64,000 nucleotides of DNA, taken from positions 1-64,000 of the forward strand of contig NZ_JBLXDO010000023.1 in assembly GCF_048263965.1 (NCBI RefSeq), written 5' to 3'. This DNA comes from Ferrimonas sp048263965 (lineage in GTDB: Bacteria; Pseudomonadota; Gammaproteobacteria; Enterobacterales; Shewanellaceae). The stretch's first letter is position 1. Each line of letters opens with the position of its first letter. The notes under the pieces are model-generated. The model was not told the DNA's origin and searched no databases. It was given only the letters and a program-made list of their open reading frames with translations. The position numbers and the translations under genes are program-made. This document shows, in pieces, positions 33,629 through 42,386 of this stretch.

Positions 33629-34692
33629 TGGCCCTCAGTCAGCTAAGGCTAACCCACTTCCGCAATATCGAGGCCGCCGACCTGCAACCCGCCGGCGGTC
33701 TTAATCTTATCCACGGCGCCAACGGCAGCGGCAAGACCAGCGTGCTGGAGGCGATCTGGTTCCTGGGGCTGGGACGCTCTTTTCGCAGCCTTCAGTCCCA
33801 CAGGGTGATTCAGTACCAACAGGACGCCTTTACCCTGTTCGCCCGCATTGGCGATGAGCGGGTAGGGCTGCAACGTAACCGCCAGGGAGAGGCGGAAGTC
33901 AGAATCAACGGCGAACGACCGGAACGAATGGCTGAGCTTGCCAAGCTTCTGCCGCTGCAGTTGATCACCCCGGAGAGCTTCGCGCTGTTGCTGGATGGCC
34001 CCAAGGCCAGGCGTGAATACATCGACTGGGGGGCCTTCCACAGCGATCCGCAGTTTCACCTTGTTTGGGCTCGTTGCCGCCGATTGCTGAAGCAACGCAA
34101 CCAACTTCTGAGAAACCAGGTGGAAGACAGACAGATCGCCATCTGGGATAAGCAGTTAGCTCAATACAGCCAGACCTTGACCGAGATGCGAAGGTCGTGG
34201 GTAAATTCGTTAAATGGCGTCTTGGAGGGTATAATAGGAACGTTTTTACCCCAGGTGCCTGTTCGTGTATCGTTCAGCCAGGGATGGGATTCTAAATCCG
34301 ATATAGAACAATTACTTACTGAGCAACTCCAACGTGATAAACAGTTGGGGTATACGGTGTCCGGTCCCCATAAGGCGGATCTGCGACTCAGGGTCAACAA
34401 CATTCCGGTACAAGATGTGCTGTCCCGGGGCCAGTTGAAACTGCTGGTCTGCGCCTTAAAGATTGCCCAAGGCGTACTGCTCAGTAAACAGCACAACAAG
34501 CAATGCATTTATTTAGTTGATGATTTGGCCTCCGAGCTGGACGCTGAGAAGCGTACTCTGTTGCTCAGGCAACTGGAGCAGACCGGCAGCCAGGTCTTTG
34601 TGACCGCCATCGATCCCGAGCAGTTGACCATGATAGGTTGGCAGCGCAAGTTCCACGTGGAACATGGCAAGGTCACGACAAAGGATAGTTAA
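33628..34692 (+). CDS. recF: DNA replication and repair protein RecF
   Basis: SMC-like ATPase that with RecO and RecR loads RecA at gaps. The 354 residues include Walker A GANGSGKTS near residue 30, a signature-type LSRGQLKLLV and Walker B IYLVDDLASELD. The C-terminal codons for KFHVEHG contain a parS-like palindrome (34649-34664). A stretch around 34195-34330 is noticeably richer in A and T than the rest of the gene. Confidence 0.97.
   Translation: MALSQLRLTHFRNIEAADLQPAGGLNLIHGANGSGKTSVLEAIWFLGLGRSFRSLQSHRVIQYQQDAFTLFARIGDERVGLQRNRQGEAEVRINGERPERMAELAKLLPLQLITPESFALLLDGPKARREYIDWGAFHSDPQFHLVWARCRRLLKQRNQLLRNQVEDRQIAIWDKQLAQYSQTLTEMRRSWVNSLNGVLEGIIGTFLPQVPVRVSFSQGWDSKSDIEQLLTEQLQRDKQLGYTVSGPHKADLRLRVNNIPVQDVLSRGQLKLLVCALKIAQGVLLSKQHNKQCIYLVDDLASELDAEKRTLLLRQLEQTGSQVFVTAIDPEQLTMIGWQRKFHVEHGKVTTKDS
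34649..34664. other. parS: parS-like ParB-binding site 2 (3' end of recF)
   Basis: AGTTCCACGTGGAACA, with a 14-bp perfect inverted repeat GTTCCACGTGGAAC. It is about 8.6 kb right of oriC. Confidence 0.85.
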
Positions 34693-34706
34693 CCAGAGAC
34701 AAGCGT

Positions 34707-37121
34707 ATGTCAGAGCAAAGTTACGGATCCTCGAGCATTAAGGTCCTTAAGGGTCTGGACGCCGTTCGTAAGCGTCCGGGTATGTACATTGGTGATACGG
34801 ATGACGGCACCGGCCTGCACCACATGGTGTTCGAAGTGGTGGATAACTCCATCGACGAAGCGCTTGCAGGGCACTGTAACGACATCATCGTGACCATCCA
34901 CATGGATGGCTCTGTGTCGGTCCAGGATGACGGCCGAGGCATTCCTGTGGATATTCACCCTGAAGAAGGGGTGTCCGCCGCACAGGTGATCATGACCGTG
35001 CTGCACGCCGGGGGTAAGTTCGATGATAACTCCTATAAGGTGTCCGGTGGTCTGCACGGCGTAGGTGTGTCCGTTGTAAACGCACTCTCCGATAAGCTGG
35101 AACTGACGGTTCGACGTCAGGGTAAGGTACACCAGCAGATCTATCACTTGGGTGAGCCTGAGGCGCCCCTGGGCGCCATCGGCGAAACAGACAAGACGGG
35201 TACTGCCATCCGTTTCTGGCCGAGCCCAGGTACCTTCTCCGATATCGAGTTCCACTACGATATCCTGGCGAAGCGACTGCGCGAGCTCTCCTTCCTGAAC
35301 TCCGGCGTCTCCATCAGGTTGGTGGATGAGCGCGACGACAAGAGTGACCACTTCTGCTATGAAGGTGGCATTCAGGCGTTTGTTGAGTATCTCAACCAGA
35401 ACAAGACGCCTATCCACCCCACCGCGTTCAGCTTCAACAGTGAGCGTGAAGATGGCATCTCTGTTGAAGTGTCCATGCAGTGGAACGATGGTTTCCAGGA
35501 AAACATCTACTGCTTTACCAACAACATTCCTCAGCGCGATGGTGGTACTCACCTGGCCGGTTTCCGTGCCGCGCTGACCCGGACCCTGAACTCCTACATG
35601 GAGAAAGAGGGCTTCAATAAGAAGAACAAGACCAGTGCCACAGGCGATGATGCCCGTGAAGGTCTGACCGCGGTGATCTCCGTGAAGGTTCCGGATCCCA
35701 AGTTCTCCTCTCAGACCAAGGACAAACTGGTCTCCTCCGAGGTGAAGTCTGCGGTGGAGCAGACCATGGGTGAGAAGCTCAGCGACTACCTGATGGAGAA
35801 CCCCAACGACGCCAAGTCGGTGGTCAACAAGATCATCGATGCCGCCCGCGCTCGTGAAGCCGCCCGTAAGGCGCGTGAAATGACTCGCCGCAAGGGCGCC
35901 ATGGATCTGGCCGGACTGCCCGGTAAACTGGCGGATTGCCAGGAGAAGGATCCTGCACTTTCTGAAATCTACATTGTGGAGGGTGACTCGGCCGGCGGTT
36001 CCGCCAAGCAGGGCCGTAACCGTAAGACCCAGGCTATCCTGCCTCTGAAGGGTAAGATCCTGAACGTCGAGAAGGCGCGCTTTGACAAGATGCTCTCCTC
36101 CCAGGAGGTGGCGACCCTGATCACCGCCCTGGGCTGTGGCATTGGCCGGGAAGACTACAATCCTGAAAAGACCCGCTACCACAACATCATCATCATGACC
36201 GATGCTGACGTGGACGGTTCTCACATTCGTACTCTGCTGCTGACCTTCTTCTACCGTCAGATGCCAGAGCTGATTGAGCGCGGTTACGTCTACATTGCCC
36301 AGCCACCTCTCTACAAGGTGAAAAAGGGCAAGCAGGAGCGCTACATCAAGGATGAGCCAGCCCTGACCGAATATCTGACCACACTGGCGCTGGAGAAGTC
36401 CTCCCTGCATGTGAATGCCGAGGCCCCTGGTATCGCCGACACCGCCCTGGAATCTCTGGTCAACCAGTACCGTGGCGTTGAGGCGGTGATGGATCGCCAG
36501 AGCCGTCGTTTCCCCCGTGAGCTGCTGGCAGCGCTGATCTACGCCGGTGGCGTTGCCGAGGCCCAACTCCAGTCTGAGTCTGATATGAAGGCTTGGGGTG
36601 ATGCGGTCGCCGAAGCGGTTAACGACAAGACCAGTGACGGTTCCTACTACCGAGCCGAGGTGGTGTTCGATGCCGAGCGTAATGTTCAGCAGCCGAAACT
36701 GGTATTGCGCCAGCACGGTATCGATCACGAGTACCTGTTGACCTACGACTTCCTCCAGTCCCCGGATTACCAGGCCATCGTTGCCCTGGGCAATGAGATT
36801 GCCGATCTGGTGGAAGAGGGGGGGTATGTTCGTCGTGGTGAGCGTACCCGTCCGGTGACCTCCTTCGAAGAAGCGCTGACCTGGTTGATGACCGAGTCCA
36901 AGCGTGGCCTCTACATCCAGCGTTATAAGGGTCTGGGCGAGATGAACCCTGAGCAGCTCTGGGAAACCACCATGGATCCGGAAGCCCGTCGTATGCTGAA
37001 GGTGACCATTGAGGACGCCATCGCCTGTGACCAGCTGTTCACCACCTTGATGGGTGACCAGGTTGAACCACGTCGTGACTTCATAGAAAGGAACGCACTG
37101 TTGGCAAACCTGGACGTGTAA
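34707..37121 (+). CDS. gyrB: DNA gyrase subunit B
   Basis: ATPase subunit of gyrase. At 804 residues it has the same length as E. coli, including the insert in the TOPRIM-side region typical of gammaproteobacteria. It shows the GHKL ATPase (EVVDNSIDEALAGH, GGLHGVGVSVVNALS), the TOPRIM residues EGDSAGGSAKQGR and DADVDGSHI, and the PLYK and QRYKGLGEMNPEQLWETTM tail. It is the last gene of the dnaA operon, 14 bases after recF. Confidence 0.99.
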   Translation: MSEQSYGSSSIKVLKGLDAVRKRPGMYIGDTDDGTGLHHMVFEVVDNSIDEALAGHCNDIIVTIHMDGSVSVQDDGRGIPVDIHPEEGVSAAQVIMTVLHAGGKFDDNSYKVSGGLHGVGVSVVNALSDKLELTVRRQGKVHQQIYHLGEPEAPLGAIGETDKTGTAIRFWPSPGTFSDIEFHYDILAKRLRELSFLNSGVSIRLVDERDDKSDHFCYEGGIQAFVEYLNQNKTPIHPTAFSFNSEREDGISVEVSMQWNDGFQENIYCFTNNIPQRDGGTHLAGFRAALTRTLNSYMEKEGFNKKNKTSATGDDAREGLTAVISVKVPDPKFSSQTKDKLVSSEVKSAVEQTMGEKLSDYLMENPNDAKSVVNKIIDAARAREAARKAREMTRRKGAMDLAGLPGKLADCQEKDPALSEIYIVEGDSAGGSAKQGRNRKTQAILPLKGKILNVEKARFDKMLSSQEVATLITALGCGIGREDYNPEKTRYHNIIIMTDADVDGSHIRTLLLTFFYRQMPELIERGYVYIAQPPLYKVKKGKQERYIKDEPALTEYLTTLALEKSSLHVNAEAPGIADTALESLVNQYRGVEAVMDRQSRRFPRELLAALIYAGGVAEAQLQSESDMKAWGDAVAEAVNDKTSDGSYYRAEVVFDAERNVQQPKLVLRQHGIDHEYLLTYDFLQSPDYQAIVALGNEIADLVEEGGYVRRGERTRPVTSFEEALTWLMTESKRGLYIQRYKGLGEMNPEQLWETTMDPEARRMLKVTIEDAIACDQLFTTLMGDQVEPRRDFIERNALLANLDV

Positions 37122-37141
37122 CCGCACACGACAGAGTAAAG

Positions 37142-37170
37142 AAAAGGGCGCCTCGATGGCGCCCTTTTTT
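37142..37170 (+). terminator. Terminator after gyrB
   Basis: Stem AAGGGCGCC/GGCGCCCTT (37144-37152 with 37158-37166) followed by a T-run. It ends the dnaA-dnaN-recF-gyrB operon. Confidence 0.85.
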
Positions 37171-37277
37171 ATTGGTCTTAGGCGTCGCTGGTAGCCCTGG
37201 CCTATGGCGTCAACCGCTGATCTGTCGCCGACGGCGACGAGTCACTTTGCAGGACATGGCGAAAATTGGCTAAGGAG

Positions 37278-37293
37278 TGTTCCACGTGGAACA
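37278..37293. other. parS: parS-like ParB-binding site 3 (intergenic)
   Basis: TGTTCCACGTGGAACA, a perfect 16-bp palindrome, in the gap between gyrB and guaC. Confidence 0.9.
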
Positions 37294-37330
37294 TGGAAGT
37301 GGGCAATAGAGTTTCCAAAAAGGACCATGA

Positions 37331-37354
37331 AAAAGGGGACGATTTGTCCCCTGT
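37331..37354 (-). terminator. Terminator after guaC
   Basis: On the minus strand AGGGGAC/GTCCCCT (37352-37346 with 37340-37334) is followed by TTTTT. It lies between the last parS site and the next one. Confidence 0.8.
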
Positions 37355-37365
37355 TCTCTGATCAT

Positions 37366-37381
37366 TGTTTCACGTGGAACA
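37366..37381. other. parS: parS-like ParB-binding site 4 (abutting guaC stop)
   Basis: TGTTTCACGTGGAACA. It ends one base before the guaC stop codon. Sites 3 and 4 are 88 bases apart. Confidence 0.9.
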
Positions 37382-38419
37382 TCAGTTGAAGACCCGGTTT
37401 TCCTGTTCCTGAACCCGAATAAAGGTGGTGCGCTTTGACAGCTCTTTGAGCTTGGCGGCGCCCACATAGGTGCAGGTGGAGCGCACGCCCCCCAACACAT
37501 CCTGGACGGTCGCCTCTACGTCACCCCGGTAGGGAACCATCACCGTCTTGCCTTCGGAGGCTCGGTAATTGGCCACACCGCCGGCGTATTTACCCATGGC
37601 AGTGGCCGAGCTCATTCCGTAGAAGGCACGGTACTGTTTGCCATCTTTTTCCACGGCTTCGCCGCCACTCTGATCGTGACCGGCCAACATACCGCCTATC
37701 ATCACGAAGTCGGCGCCGCCACCAAAGGCCTTGGAGACATCGCCGGCACAGGTGCAGCCACCGTCGCTGATGATTTGGCCGCCCAGGCCGTGAGCCGCGT
37801 CGGCGCACTCGATCACCGCGGACAACTGGGGGTAGCCGACACCGGTCTTTACCCGAGTGGTGCATACCGACCCCGGGCCGATACCAACCTTGACGATATC
37901 AGCGCCGCTTATCAGCAACTCTTCCACCATCTCGCCGGTGACCACGTTGCCTGCCACAATCACCTTGTCTGGATAGTGTTGGCGCACCTTGCGCACGAAG
38001 TCCACAAAGCTCTGCTGGTAACCATTGGCCACGTCGATGCAGACGAACCTCAGCGCGGGGTGCTGGCAAAGGAGGCGCTGCAGCTTGCCGAAGTCGTTAT
38101 CGGAGACACCGGTGGAGACCATGATGTGCTCGAAGAAGCCGCTTTCCTTGTCAGCCAGCCATTGCTGCCACTCCTCTTCGCTGTAGTGTTTGTGCACCGC
38201 ACAGAGCATCTTATGGCGGGCCAGGGCTTCGGCCATCTCAAAGGTGCCTACGGTGTCCATGTTGGCGGCAATGATGGGCACACCTGTCCAGGGTTGTGGG
38301 GCGTGTTTGAAGATAAAGGTACGTTCAATATTGACCTGGGAACGGCTGGCCAGAGTAGAGCGCTTGGGGCGGAACAGGACGTCTTTAAAACCCAGTTTGA
38401 TGTCAGCTTCAATATGCAT
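37382..38419 (-). CDS. guaC: GMP reductase
   Basis: Converts GMP to IMP with NADPH, feeding guanine nucleotides back to adenine nucleotides. With the start at 38419 (MHIEADIKLGFKDVLFRPKR) it is 345 residues, as expected. The catalytic Cys is in GIGPGSVCTTRVKTGVG, and GGMLAGHDQSGG follows. The upstream in-frame extension to 38557 is untranslated leader, since it contains the promoter. It lies between gyrB and glyS and is read toward oriC, head-on to replication. Confidence 0.95.
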   Translation of the reverse strand: MHIEADIKLGFKDVLFRPKRSTLASRSQVNIERTFIFKHAPQPWTGVPIIAANMDTVGTFEMAEALARHKMLCAVHKHYSEEEWQQWLADKESGFFEHIMVSTGVSDNDFGKLQRLLCQHPALRFVCIDVANGYQQSFVDFVRKVRQHYPDKVIVAGNVVTGEMVEELLISGADIVKVGIGPGSVCTTRVKTGVGYPQLSAVIECADAAHGLGGQIISDGGCTCAGDVSKAFGGGADFVMIGGMLAGHDQSGGEAVEKDGKQYRAFYGMSSATAMGKYAGGVANYRASEGKTVMVPYRGDVEATVQDVLGGVRSTCTYVGAAKLKELSKRTTFIRVQEQENRVFN

Positions 38420-38529
38420 GATCGATTCCCGAATACTACGAAATTGGGGGGACAGGAATCGGTGGGATCTTTTGAGGAGTGCACCGATACACTGACCCAT
38501 GAAATTGGTCGTACGCACCGGTTTTCGAC

Positions 38530-38557
38530 ATTCTATGTCGAGTTGCGCCAAAGACAA
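38530..38557 (-). promoter_or_regulatory. guaC promoter
   Basis: On the minus strand there is a -35 TTGTCT (38557-38552), a 16-bp spacer and a -10 TAGAAT (38535-38530). It predicts a 5' leader of about 105 bases before the ATG, long enough for post-transcriptional control. Confidence 0.55.
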
Positions 38558-38598
38558 CTAAATTCGTTCGAACACAGCGTTCCCGTTCAGGAACAATT

Positions 38599-38626
38599 AA
38601 AAAAGGGGCGCCCACTGGGCGCCCCT
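38599..38626 (-). terminator. Terminator after glyS
   Basis: Stem GGGGCGCCC/GGGCGCCCC (38605-38613 with 38617-38625), ACT loop, followed on the minus strand by TTTTTT. Confidence 0.85.
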
Positions 38627-38647
38627 CTGTGTGATTGAATCCGCGTT

Positions 38648-40720
38648 TTACTGCTGCAGAAGAGAGATATCGGCAGCCTGCATAAACAGACCGCGAAGCT
38701 GCTTGAGCATCGCCAGGCGGTTGGCCTTCAGGGCTGGATCTTCGGCGTTCACCATCACCTCTTCGAAGAAGTTATCGATGGTATCACGCAGGCCGGCCAG
38801 AATGGCCAGGGCATCGCCGTAGTTGCCTTGGGCGAACAGAGGCTCAACTTTGCCCTTGGTATCGCTGATGGCGGCAGCCAGGGCCTTCTCAGCGGCTTCT
38901 TGCAGCAGGGCTTCGTCGATGCTGTCGGCAATGGCGGCGTCGGATTTGGCCAGGATGTTACCTACCCGCTTGTTGGCGGCGGCCAGAGCCTGGGCCGCAT
39001 CCAGCTGACGGAAGGCCTGAACCGCCTTCACGCGGCGATCGAACTCCAGTGGACGGCTGGGACGCAGGGCCAGTACCGCCTGAATCACATCCACCGGGTA
39101 GCCTTCATCCTGGTACCAGGCGCGGAAGCGACCCAGCATGAACTCCAGTACGTCATCGGCGACCTTGTCGTTGGTCAGCTTGTCACCGAACAGCTCCTTG
39201 GCCTTGGCGATGAGATCGGCCAGATCCAGGGGCAGGGCCTTCTCTACGATGATGCGCAGAGCACCGATGGCGGCACGGCGCAGGGCGAAGGGGTCGGCGG
39301 CACCCTTAGGGGCCTGACCGATACCGAAGATGCCCACCAGGGTGTCCATCTTGTCGGCCAGGGCCAGGGCCTGAGCCACGCCGGAGGCGGGCAGATCGTC
39401 ACCACTGTAGCGTGGCATGTACTGCTCGTTCAGGGCGATGGCCACCTCTTCCGCCTCGCCGTCGTGGCGAGCGTAGTGCATGCCCATGATGCCCTGGGTG
39501 TCGGTGAATTCGAACACCATGGAGGTCATCAGGTCACACTTGCACAGCAGGCCGGCGCGGGCCGCGTGCTCGGTGTTGGCACCAATCTGTCCGGCGATGT
39601 ACTCGGACAGGGCCAGGATGCGATCGGTCTTGTCGCGCAGGGTGCCCAGCTGTTTCTGGAACAGCACGCTCTGCAGGCGGGGCAGCTGATCCACCAGCTG
39701 CTGCTTCTTGTCGGTCTCGAAGAAGAACTCCGCGTCTGCCAGGCGGGGACGCACCACCTTCTCGTTGCCCTCGATCACCTGACGGGGATCCTTGGAGTCC
39801 ACGTTGGCAACAAACAGGAAACGGGGCATCAGCTTGCCGTCGTTGTCATAGAGGGGGAAGTACTTCTGGTCACCCTTCATGGTGTAGACCAGGGCTTCGG
39901 CTGGGACGTTGAGGAACTTCTCTTCGAAGGAGGCCATCATCACCACCGGCCATTCCACCAGAGAGGTAACCTCTTCCAGCAGCTCATCATCCATGTCGGG
40001 GTTACCGCCAATCTCGGCGGCGGCGGCGGTCAGGTCGGCCCTGATCTTGGCTTTACGCGCCTCGTAGTCGGCAATCACCTTACCCTGCTCCTCGAGCAAA
40101 GCCGGGTACTGCTCTGCGTCGGCAATGGTCAGGGTTTGCTGGCCCATGAAACGGTGCCCCTTAAGCGTCAGGCCACTTTTCACATCCAGGATCTCGGCGT
40201 CCAGGGAGGTGTTACCCAGCAGCAGAGTCAGGGTGTGCACAGGACGGATAAACTGAGTCTCGGAGCTGCCCCAGCGCATCGCCTTGGGGATAGGCAGCTT
40301 GGACAGGGCTTCCTTGACCAGCTGTGGCAGCAGAGCGTCGGCGCCCTGGCCCTTAACCTCGGCCTTATGCAGCAGCCACTCACCCTTATCGGTGACCATG
40401 CGGTCGGCCTCGGCAACGGTGATGCCGTTGCTGCGGGCCCAGCCTTCGGCGGCTTTGGTGGGGTTGCCATCGGCGTCGAAAGCGGCTTTCACCGCCGGGC
40501 CGCGCTTCTCAACCACCTTGTCCGCCTGGGACGGGGTCATCTCGGCGATCTTGACCGCCAGGCGGCGAGGGGAGGCAAACCACTCAACCTGACCATGGGG
40601 CAGTTCCGCCTTGGCCAGCAGCTCTACCAGGTTGTCGCGAAACGCTTCGCCCAGCTGTCGCAGTGCCTTTGGTGGCAGCTCTTCGGTGCCCAGCTCTACC
40701 AGAAATGTTTCAGTAGCCAT
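38648..40720 (-). CDS. glyS: glycine--tRNA ligase beta subunit
   Basis: Beta chain of the tetrameric glycyl-tRNA synthetase, bearing the tRNA-binding and HD-like domains. The 690 residues start with the characteristic ETFLVELGTEELPPKAL. The pattern DKMDTLVGIFGIGQAPKGAADPFALRRAA and the C-terminal anticodon-binding region are present. It follows glyQ by six bases, forming one unit. Confidence 0.98.
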   Translation of the reverse strand: MATETFLVELGTEELPPKALRQLGEAFRDNLVELLAKAELPHGQVEWFASPRRLAVKIAEMTPSQADKVVEKRGPAVKAAFDADGNPTKAAEGWARSNGITVAEADRMVTDKGEWLLHKAEVKGQGADALLPQLVKEALSKLPIPKAMRWGSSETQFIRPVHTLTLLLGNTSLDAEILDVKSGLTLKGHRFMGQQTLTIADAEQYPALLEEQGKVIADYEARKAKIRADLTAAAAEIGGNPDMDDELLEEVTSLVEWPVVMMASFEEKFLNVPAEALVYTMKGDQKYFPLYDNDGKLMPRFLFVANVDSKDPRQVIEGNEKVVRPRLADAEFFFETDKKQQLVDQLPRLQSVLFQKQLGTLRDKTDRILALSEYIAGQIGANTEHAARAGLLCKCDLMTSMVFEFTDTQGIMGMHYARHDGEAEEVAIALNEQYMPRYSGDDLPASGVAQALALADKMDTLVGIFGIGQAPKGAADPFALRRAAIGALRIIVEKALPLDLADLIAKAKELFGDKLTNDKVADDVLEFMLGRFRAWYQDEGYPVDVIQAVLALRPSRPLEFDRRVKAVQAFRQLDAAQALAAANKRVGNILAKSDAAIADSIDEALLQEAAEKALAAAISDTKGKVEPLFAQGNYGDALAILAGLRDTIDNFFEEVMVNAEDPALKANRLAMLKQLRGLFMQAADISLLQQ

Positions 40721-40726
40721 TGTCTC

Positions 40727-41638
40727 TTACTGCTCCTTTTGGCACATGGGGAAGCCCAGGGCCTCACGGGAGGCGTAATAGGCTTCTGCGACGGACTTGG
40801 TCAGGGTGCGGATACGCAGGATATAGCGCTGACGTTCAGTCACGGAGATCGCCTTGCGGGCGTCCAGCAGGTTGAACGCGTGACCCGCCTTGAGGATGCG
40901 CTCATAGGCTGCCAGTGGCAGAGGCGCCTCCAGCTCCAGCAGGTGCTTGGCTTCCTTCTCGCACTGGTCGAAGAGGGTGAACAGGAAGTCCACATCGGCG
41001 TGTTCGAAGTTATAGGTGGACTGCTCCACCTCGTTCTGATGGAACACATCTCCGTAGGTGGTCTTGCCCAGAGGACCATCGGACCACACCAGGTCATAGA
41101 CGTTGTCTACGCCCTGCAGGTACATGGCCAGACGCTCCAGGCCGTAGGTGATTTCGCCGGTGACGGGACGACAGTCCAGGCCGCCCACCTGCTGGAAGTA
41201 GGTGAACTGGGTGATTTCCATGCCGTTCAGCCACACTTCCCAGCCCAGACCCCAGGCACCCAGGGTGGGGTTCTCCCAGTTGTCTTCAACGAAGCGAATG
41301 TCGTGCACTTCGGTGTCCAGACCCAGCTCGCGCAGGGACTCCAGATACAGCTCCTGAATCTCAGCCGGAGAGGGCTTGATGATCACCTGGAACTGGTAGA
41401 AGTGCTGAAGGCGGTTTGGGTTCTCGCCGTAACGACCGTCGGTAGGACGGCGGGAAGGCTGCACATAAGCGGTGGCGATTGGCTCGGGGCCAATGGCACG
41501 CAGGCAGGTCATGGGGTGGGAAGTACCCGCACCCACTTCGATGTCCAGTGGCTGCACGATGGTGCAACCCTGGCGAGCCCAGAAGTCCTGCAACTGCAGG
41601 ATCAGACCCTGGAAGGTCTTGACGTCAAACTTTTGCAT
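40727..41638 (-). CDS. glyQ: glycine--tRNA ligase alpha subunit
   Basis: Catalytic class II core of the alpha2beta2 glycyl-tRNA synthetase. The 303 residues match E. coli exactly in length. Motifs are MTCLRAIGPEP, RYGENPNRLQHFYQFQVI and GVDNVYDLVW. A -10-like TATACT (41698-41693, minus) lies about 50 bases ahead. It is divergent from tag. Confidence 0.98.
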   Translation of the reverse strand: MQKFDVKTFQGLILQLQDFWARQGCTIVQPLDIEVGAGTSHPMTCLRAIGPEPIATAYVQPSRRPTDGRYGENPNRLQHFYQFQVIIKPSPAEIQELYLESLRELGLDTEVHDIRFVEDNWENPTLGAWGLGWEVWLNGMEITQFTYFQQVGGLDCRPVTGEITYGLERLAMYLQGVDNVYDLVWSDGPLGKTTYGDVFHQNEVEQSTYNFEHADVDFLFTLFDQCEKEAKHLLELEAPLPLAAYERILKAGHAFNLLDARKAISVTERQRYILRIRTLTKSVAEAYYASREALGFPMCQKEQ

Positions 41639-41760
41639 GGGGTATCACCTGGATACGTCTAAATGGCGTGAAACTTGCGCGAAATGGGCAATAGTATACC
41701 TTCCTAGAGGCCGGGTATGTAGGCTAAATTTTGTCGTCTTGAGTAAGGAATAGGGAATCG

Positions 41761-42339
41761 ATGGATAAGCAACGTTGCTCCTGGTGTGGAGAGGACCCCC
41801 AATATGTCGAGTATCACGACACTCAGTGGGGCAGGCCGGTCACCGATGGTCGGGAACTCTTTGCCAAATTGTGCCTGGATGGTCAACAGGCGGGACTCTC
41901 CTGGCTGATCATCCTGCGCAAGACGCCACGCTATTATGAGGTGTTTGAGCAGTTCGAACCGGCGCGCATCGCCCAGTTCGATGAGGAGCGGGTCGAACAG
42001 CTGCTGCTGGACCCGGGCATCGTCCGCAACCGGCTTAAGGTGAACTCCATCATCAAGAACGCCCGGGCCTACCTGACAATGCAGGAGCAGGGCATCGACT
42101 TCTCAGAGTTTCTCTGGTCCTTTACCGGTCACAAGACCCTGGTGAATGCCTTGGAGTCGGGTCAGCCTTACCCCACCTCCAGTCCGGAATCGGACGCCAT
42201 GAGCAAGGCACTTAAGAAAGCGGGGTTCTCGTTCGTGGGCACCACCATCTGCTACGCCTTTATGCAGGCGGTGGGGATGGTGAACGATCACCTGGTGACC
42301 TGTCCCTCCTATGAGGAGTGCCTGACGCTGGCGAGATAG
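41761..42339 (+). CDS. tag: DNA-3-methyladenine glycosylase I
   Basis: Removes 3-methyladenine from alkylated DNA. The 192-residue protein has the zinc ligands expected of TagI: Cys near the N-terminus in RCSWCG, His in YHDTQWG, and the C-terminal pair in VNDHLVTC. The helix-hairpin-helix core includes LSWLIILRKTPRYYEVFEQF. It is divergent from glyQ and convergent with the amidohydrolase gene. Confidence 0.96.
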   Translation: MDKQRCSWCGEDPQYVEYHDTQWGRPVTDGRELFAKLCLDGQQAGLSWLIILRKTPRYYEVFEQFEPARIAQFDEERVEQLLLDPGIVRNRLKVNSIIKNARAYLTMQEQGIDFSEFLWSFTGHKTLVNALESGQPYPTSSPESDAMSKALKKAGFSFVGTTICYAFMQAVGMVNDHLVTCPSYEECLTLAR

Positions 42340-42340
42340 C

Positions 42341-42369
42341 CAAAAAGAGAGGGCTCAGATGAGCCCTCT
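42341..42369 (-). terminator. Terminator after the amidohydrolase gene
   Basis: Stem AGAGGGCTC/GAGCCCTCT (42348-42356 with 42361-42369). The T-run (CTTTTTG) is on the minus-strand side, so it serves the leftward gene best. The hairpin could still slow transcripts from tag. Confidence 0.75.
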
Positions 42370-42386
42370 GGTCTTAGTTTGAGTCT

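Noticed and set aside
34710..37127. 805-codon open frame antisense to gyrB
   Set aside because: It mirrors gyrB over its full length, has no recognisable domain, and long antisense frames are expected where third positions are GC-rich.
38420..38557. N-terminal extension of guaC by 46 codons
   Set aside because: The extension contains the predicted promoter and the family starts at MHIEADIK.
38828..41662. 944-codon open frame antisense to glyS and glyQ
   Set aside because: Spans two well-identified genes on the other strand and shows only Gly/Gln/Leu-rich composition with no domain.
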